Of a stretch of DNA of 47,423 bases, positions 44,435 through 47,423 are shown piece after piece. Position 1 is the first letter of the stretch. Every line of letters begins with the position of its first letter. The stretch is taken from the NCBI GenBank assembly GCA_949948735.1, contig CATLGV010000027.1, forward strand, positions 1-47,423, in the 5' to 3' direction. The notes under the pieces were generated by a model. The model did no database searches and was not told the origin of the DNA. It saw only the letters and a program-made list of their open reading frames with translations. A program made the position numbers and the translations under genes. The DNA is from an uncultured Lachnospiraceae bacterium. GTDB lineage: Bacteria > Bacillota > Clostridia > Lachnospirales > Lachnospiraceae.

Positions 44435-44461
44435 TTACCCTCCATCGGCAAATAATCTCAT
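44435..44461 (-). CDS. Short leader ORF of 8 codons upstream of the GNAT gene
   Basis: ATG at 44461 to TAA at 44435 encodes MRLFADGG. It is preceded by AAAGGAG with 5 bp spacing, a good ribosome site. It lies just after the terminator hairpin (44480-44515) and 102 bp before the GNAT start. It could be a second leader peptide in a ribosome-mediated attenuator, or chance; the ribosome site supports translation. Confidence 0.35.
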   Translation of the reverse strand: MRLFADGG

Positions 44462-44479
44462 AAAAACTCCTTTCCAAAC

Positions 44480-44515
44480 AAAAAATGCACCAAACATACA
44501 ATATGTCCAGTGCAC
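44480..44515 (-). terminator. Attenuator-like terminator in the GNAT leader
   Basis: On the minus strand TGCAC/GTGCA (44486-44490 and 44511-44515) and inner ACAT/ATGT pairs form a hairpin with a five-base loop, followed by TTTTTTG (44485-44479). It lies between the leader promoter (44721-44749) and the GNAT gene, so it would cut the transcript before the gene. Upstream, TTACAC (near 44606-44611) and GTGTAA (near 44562-44567) offer an alternative pairing that may compete. Confidence 0.6.
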
Positions 44516-44637
44516 TTCTGAAGCTATCGGTTCTTACAAGCATCTTATGAAAATCATTACTTACACCTACCGATTTATATGCACAGACATATCAGACCTA
44601 CCTGTGTAACCGTGCATCTAATCGAAACACAATTACT

Positions 44638-44694
44638 CTAAGTACGTCTCCAATACATGTACATATAGTTCATTGTAAAATGTAAGCTCTGCAT
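44638..44694 (-). CDS. Leader peptide candidate, 18 codons, ahead of the GNAT attenuator
   Basis: ATG at 44694 to TAG at 44638 encodes MQSLHFTMNYMYMYWRRT, with AGGAG 9 bases upstream. The ribosome site lies only about 10 nt after the expected transcription start, as in leader-peptide attenuators. The aromatic and Met-rich run YMYMYW followed by Arg-Arg could stall ribosomes under certain drugs. Translation and stalling are inference. It precedes the hairpin-terminator at 44480-44515 by about 120 nt. Confidence 0.4.
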   Translation of the reverse strand: MQSLHFTMNYMYMYWRRT

Positions 44695-44720
44695 TTTCTT
44701 GTTCTCCTAAACTTTTTAAT

Positions 44721-44749
44721 AACCTACCATAATTCTATTTATGTGTCAA
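44721..44749 (-). promoter_or_regulatory. Promoter of the GNAT leader transcript
   Basis: On the minus strand TTGACA (44749-44744) is consensus, and TAGGTT (44726-44721) at 17 bp spacing is weak, but it is helped by a TGG extended -10. The next ribosome site AGGAG (44708-44704) is very near the start. Roughly 390 nt separate the promoter from the GNAT start codon. Confidence 0.55.
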
Positions 44750-44883
44750 GAAATATTATTTAAAAAAGGTCCTGTCCATCAACTGTGAATATACGATTAA
44801 TACGGGCGGGGTTTGTTGCCGTCATCCCCCGGCCGGAGGAGCACCGCCCCGGCTGGGCTTGCTACTTTTGACAAATAGTAAAT

Positions 44884-45420
44884 TTATTTGTCAACGCCTA
44901 TAATTTCAGCATCCCGAATTTTGTATTGAGTTTCTTTATTGGTGTAAGGAGTATTGTTTTCTAAGCATAGTATGACGTTCATAACGCCGCCATGTGATAC
45001 AAGCAATACCGTTTTGCTATGAACTTTCTCCTTAAATTCATACCATGCGGTTTTAATTCTATGATAAAACATTTGCGGGCTTTCTCCGCCCGGCCATGAC
45101 TCTGCCCAATCCAAAGCGCTCCAATATTTTCCAGGATATTTCCGGGCCGCCTCTTCTTTTAGCATACCAGCCAGATATCCATTATTTACCTCCCTAAATT
45201 CGGGCAGATAAATTACCGGCAGGCACAATTCCTCCGCTATGATTTGCGCGGTTTCCTTTGCGCGGGTCAAATCACTTGAATATATCTCCGTTATACCTTT
45301 GCCCAGCAATTGAAAGCTTGCCGCACAAGCTTGCTGCTTTCCGACATCGGTTAAACCAAGGCTGCTCCAACCACCGTATCTGTTTGGCGCATCCATCCCA
45401 TGCCTCATCAAATAAATCAT
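44884..45420 (-). CDS. Histidine phosphatase family protein
   Basis: A 178-residue phosphoglycerate mutase-like enzyme. Catalytic RHG motif IYLMRHGMDAPNRYGGW at the start, SSDLTRAKETAQIIAEEL with the second Arg, LPEFREVNNGYLAGML with the acid, and the second His in LLVSHGGVMNVILCLEN. It hydrolyses phosphate monoesters; substrate unknown. The start at 45420 has GGGTGGAA directly before. Its stop codon is inside a palindrome TTGACAAAT/ATTTGTCAA (44868-44894), a possible terminator. It lies in the AT-richer accessory stretch. Confidence 0.92.
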   Translation of the reverse strand: MIYLMRHGMDAPNRYGGWSSLGLTDVGKQQACAASFQLLGKGITEIYSSDLTRAKETAQIIAEELCLPVIYLPEFREVNNGYLAGMLKEEAARKYPGKYWSALDWAESWPGGESPQMFYHRIKTAWYEFKEKVHSKTVLLVSHGGVMNVILCLENNTPYTNKETQYKIRDAEIIGVDK

Positions 45421-45520
45421 TTCCACCCATCCCTTTCTGTTTGGCACTTACCTTCTTATGTCATTTCGCTTCCCCTCATTCGCAATCCAAAACGGATACT
45501 GTTTACGGGATTTCGGGCAT

Positions 45521-45718
45521 CTATCCTGTTATCTGCAGAACTTCCTTTTCGAGTTTTCTTAAATCTTCAAGAGATAATGCCGGAACACACTCCGCAATTT
45601 CTTCAAGCGACATTTTCCCTTTTCTTATCAGTTTTTCCGCTGTTTTCCTTGCCTCGCTATTTTTAATATCTTCGGCGTATGCTTCCAAAACCTGCTCGTC
45701 ATCAAACAATGCCATCAT
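45521..45718 (-). CDS. Small protein resembling the C-terminus of Rpn/PD-(D/E)XK nuclease transposases
   Basis: A 65-residue product. The segment ARKTAEKLIRKGKMSLEEIA with ECVPALSLEDLRKLEKEVL is typical of the helical tail of Rpn-type recombination-promoting nucleases (recall). The nuclease domain is missing, so this is either a truncated remnant or a stand-alone small protein. No good ribosome site precedes the ATG; a GGAGG about 30 bases upstream leads only into an 8-codon frame. I lean towards a remnant. Confidence 0.5.
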   Translation of the reverse strand: MMALFDDEQVLEAYAEDIKNSEARKTAEKLIRKGKMSLEEIAECVPALSLEDLRKLEKEVLQITG

Positions 45719-45796
45719 ATATGTCCAAGCCTTGCCTGCAAGGCTTTAACCTCCTGTTTTATCACCACCAAAAAATCTTTTGAGAGCGACATCGTG

Positions 45797-46927
45797 TCAG
45801 GCGTTTTCCTGATAAGAAATTGATACGGTTTCATCTAAATTTTCTGTAACCTCAAGCCACAGCCGCGTGAGCCCCGGAATCATGTCGCTCTCCCCTTCAA
45901 TCCTTTGCCGTAGGCTGTCCATGGCGGTTTTCCCGTACTTGTCATAGGTGAACCGGCACTCCAGGCCAAGCTCGGTGAAGAACCGCATATCCGCAACCTC
46001 TCCCGGGCCGGCACTGTCGTACAGGAGGGCCTTTGTGACAGCGTCCTTGAGGAAGGAGCGGGCCTTTTCCGGTTCCTCCTTGAGGCAGTAACACTCGGCA
46101 ACAGTCTCCAGAAGGATACATTCATACTTGTCAAACCAGGTGAGCTCTGTTTCCGGCTGGATGCCGCGAAGGACGACCCGAAGCCATCGGAGGCAGTCCA
46201 CGGCGGTATCATAGTCCGTACGCTGGAAAAACACATTGCAGTAGCCCACCATGATGCTGTTGATGTCCTCCGTGAAGGCGGCAAAGGCCCGGCCAAGGTA
46301 TTTCTCTGCCCCGTCCGTATCGTGGAGATAATCGCCGAGCACCATGCCGATCAAAGCATTGTTGACACCGCAGACGTTGTACTTTTTCAAAATCCGCAGT
46401 GCGGTTTTGGTATGTCCCAAAAACAAATGCACCTTCGCAATCCGCGTGCGAATCGAAACCTCACTGACGTTATCGTCCTGATTCTGCGCAATCAGCTCAC
46501 AGGAGTGCTCCAAAAGACAGATCGCACGGCTGTTTGCTTCACGGTGCTTTGTCTCTTTGCCCAATTCCAGATACAGCAAAGCGCTTTGATATACGACATC
46601 AAAATTGTTGGGATAGTTTTTCAGCGTCTTCTCCGCTTCAGTAATCGCCTTGTCATATTCTTTCGCCTTTGTCAGCGTTACGATTCTGGAAATGGCAGAT
46701 GCTGCGCCGCCCGTTCTCCATTCATATCCGAGGAGGACATCTGTCGAAGTGTGAAACAGGTCTGCCATTTCCAGAATCAGCCCGATTTCCGGTGTGGACT
46801 GCTTTGATTCCCACTTATAAACCGCGCTGACGCTGACACCCATCGCTTCCGCAAGCTGCTCCTGCGTCAGCTTCCGCTCCTTACGAAATTTTCTAATATT
46901 CTCTGAAAGTTTTACTTCCAAAATCAT
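45797..46927 (-). CDS. XRE regulator with a C-terminal TPR-like domain
   Basis: A 376-residue regulator. The HTH (residues about 8-60: RKERKLTQEQLAEAMGVSVS, AVYKWESKQSTPEIG) is followed by about 300 residues of helical repeats with TPR-like spacing (YDKAITEAEKTLKNYPNNFD, RAICLLEHSCELIAQNQDDN, AEKYLGRAFAAFTEDINS). Such regulators sense peptides or a cell-state signal through the TPR domain. The start at 46927 has AGAGGGGTGG before it. The promoter is at 46992-47020; the palindromic repeat 46944-46979 lies between the two, so the regulator may bind its own leader. The substrate is unknown. Confidence 0.88.
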   Translation of the reverse strand: MILEVKLSENIRKFRKERKLTQEQLAEAMGVSVSAVYKWESKQSTPEIGLILEMADLFHTSTDVLLGYEWRTGGAASAISRIVTLTKAKEYDKAITEAEKTLKNYPNNFDVVYQSALLYLELGKETKHREANSRAICLLEHSCELIAQNQDDNVSEVSIRTRIAKVHLFLGHTKTALRILKKYNVCGVNNALIGMVLGDYLHDTDGAEKYLGRAFAAFTEDINSIMVGYCNVFFQRTDYDTAVDCLRWLRVVLRGIQPETELTWFDKYECILLETVAECYCLKEEPEKARSFLKDAVTKALLYDSAGPGEVADMRFFTELGLECRFTYDKYGKTAMDSLRQRIEGESDMIPGLTRLWLEVTENLDETVSISYQENA

Positions 46928-46943
46928 CCACCCCTCTCTGCCT

Positions 46944-46979
46944 TCAATTGACAAGGGGGTATATGCTCTTGTCAATTGA
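46944..46979. repeat. Copy of the palindromic repeat family in the leader of the XRE-TPR gene
   Basis: TCAATTGACAAG (46944-46955) and CTTGTCAATTGA (46968-46979) are perfectly complementary over 12 bp, with a 12-base loop. It lies directly upstream of the ribosome site and inside the transcribed leader. It could act as operator or as a leader hairpin. Confidence 0.75.
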
Positions 46980-46991
46980 GAGTATGGTTAG

Positions 46992-47020
46992 ATTATACTA
47001 TAAGGTTCAGGGCAGGTGAA
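46992..47020 (-). promoter_or_regulatory. Promoter of the XRE-TPR gene
   Basis: On the minus strand TTCACC (47020-47015) and TATAAT (46997-46992) with 17 bp spacing; consensus -10. It lies 65 bp upstream of the start codon. Confidence 0.65.
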
Positions 47021-47101
47021 CTTACTAACAGTAGAAAAAGTCGAAACATTTTTTTACCATTGGTACGGATTTTTGTGTAAATCGTATGAAAATAATATGT
47101 C

Positions 47102-47233
47102 ACAAGCTCTGCCATTCGCAGCTCCGCTGCTCATGCCGCGCTGGCGCGCTATAAACACAAACACCCCCGCTTTCCCTCGCTCATGCGAGCATGGCTCGGC
47201 GAAAGCGGGGATGTTTGTGTTTGCAGAGCTTGT
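47102..47233. repeat. Large composite inverted repeat, 132 bp
   Basis: The outer arms ACAAGCTCTGC/GCAGAGCTTGT (47102-47112 and 47223-47233) enclose an inner pair of 22-base arms at 47153-47174 and 47201-47222, which match at 21 of 22 positions. The central part has further small GC-rich hairpins. It lies between the XRE-TPR gene and the tRNA fragment; a terminator or an element end is possible. Confidence 0.6.
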
Positions 47234-47296
47234 AGAAACGCGCAAAAAAAGAACCGACCCCAAGGCTCTCAAGTCCTCAAAATCAGTCCCTTCAAG

Positions 47297-47338
47297 TGCA
47301 CCGCCAGGGGCTCGAACCCTGGACACCCTGATTAAGAG
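47297..47338 (-). other. 3' half of tRNA-Lys(CTT): probable attachment site
   Basis: On the minus strand CTCTTAATCAGG is the anticodon loop with CTT and 3' stem, then a short variable region, the T arm CCAGGGTTCGAGCCCCTGG (47322-47304) and the acceptor 3' strand CGGTGCA (47303-47297). The sequence 5' of the anticodon loop is not tRNA-like, so the D arm and the 5' acceptor half are absent. This is the usual look of an att duplicate left by an integrase that recombines in the tRNA 3' part. The intact tRNA and element would lie to the right of the window. Confidence 0.75.
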
Positions 47339-47423
47339 GAACTCACAAGGGACAAACCCCATTAAAAATTATCACCTATCTAAAGCTATCCAAAGTGGAA
47401 TTTTATGGGAAATTTGTGTACAA

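Noticed and set aside
44352..44543. 63-codon open frame upstream of the GNAT gene on the minus strand
   Set aside because: It runs across the terminator hairpin and the 8-codon leader, has no ribosome site, and its composition (Cys/Ile/Trp-rich) is not protein-like.
47054..47362. 102-codon open frame on the minus strand
   Set aside because: It reads through the tRNA-Lys 3' half and the large inverted repeat; RVRAPGGALEG is the usual false translation of a tRNA T arm.
1..47423. CRISPR array or cas genes
   Set aside because: No regularly spaced repeats of 25-40 bp and no Cas-like protein anywhere.

Overview
The window looks like the chromosome of a flagellated Gram-positive anaerobe of the Lachnospiraceae (Clostridia). 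Reasons: FliS and flagellin with a DUF6240 protein; a monoderm-type Tad/Flp pilus operon with no secretin; a TSCPD small protein; a stand-alone murG; an SCP2-flavodoxin fusion; strong AAGGAGG ribosome sites; and moderately GC-rich housekeeping genes. Most genes read on the minus strand. No family call was checked by a search; all rest on reading motifs.

Layout. 1-565: cut-off end of an AT-richer gene of integrative-element type (possible TTRAP domain), with a short direct repeat and a terminator separating it from an unrecognised two-gene unit (795-1917). 2099-7319: housekeeping genes: pgi, a three-helix membrane protein, a NiCo-type riboswitch with its CDF metal exporter, a TSCPD protein and murG. 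7384-9469: HIT hydrolase, flavodoxin-SCP2 protein and rhomboid protease. 9562-19510: an eleven-gene Tad/Flp pilus operon read leftward from a promoter at 19629-19656, in order: prepilin peptidase, TadZ, TadA, TadB, TadC, Flp pilin, DUF5702, a TadE-like protein with a tandem Cys/His module, a second prepilin peptidase, a second TadE and an FHA protein. 19849-25701: a small DUF2508 gene convergent with a flagellar unit (DUF6240/FliK-like, flagellin, FliS) that has a sigma-28 type promoter. 25796-30898: glgB behind a 1051-residue TPR/acidic/degenerate-AAA protein. 31197-36089: LysM lipoprotein, small membrane protein, a 248-bp element with inverted ends, DUF2461 protein, S51-like peptidase and XRE regulator. 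36248-41803: two ABC exporter half-transporters and a LytTR two-component system. 41877-43583: rsmA and tatD. 43832-47423: an AT-richer accessory stretch with a GNAT acetyltransferase behind an attenuator-like leader, a histidine phosphatase, an Rpn-type remnant and an XRE-TPR regulator, ending in the 3' half of a tRNA-Lys(CTT), probably an element's attachment site.

How the parts fit. Two surface machines (Tad pilus and flagellum) lie side by side under different promoters. The CDF exporter is probably switched by Ni2+/Co2+ through the riboswitch. A palindromic repeat family with TCAATTGAC/GTCAATTGA cores recurs in at least seven intergenic places, often in 5' leaders. The best candidates for undescribed biology are the two-peptide attenuator leader before the acetyltransferase, the FliK-like repeat protein, the TadE protein with a duplicated Cys/His module, the degenerate AAA protein and the dispersed palindromes.
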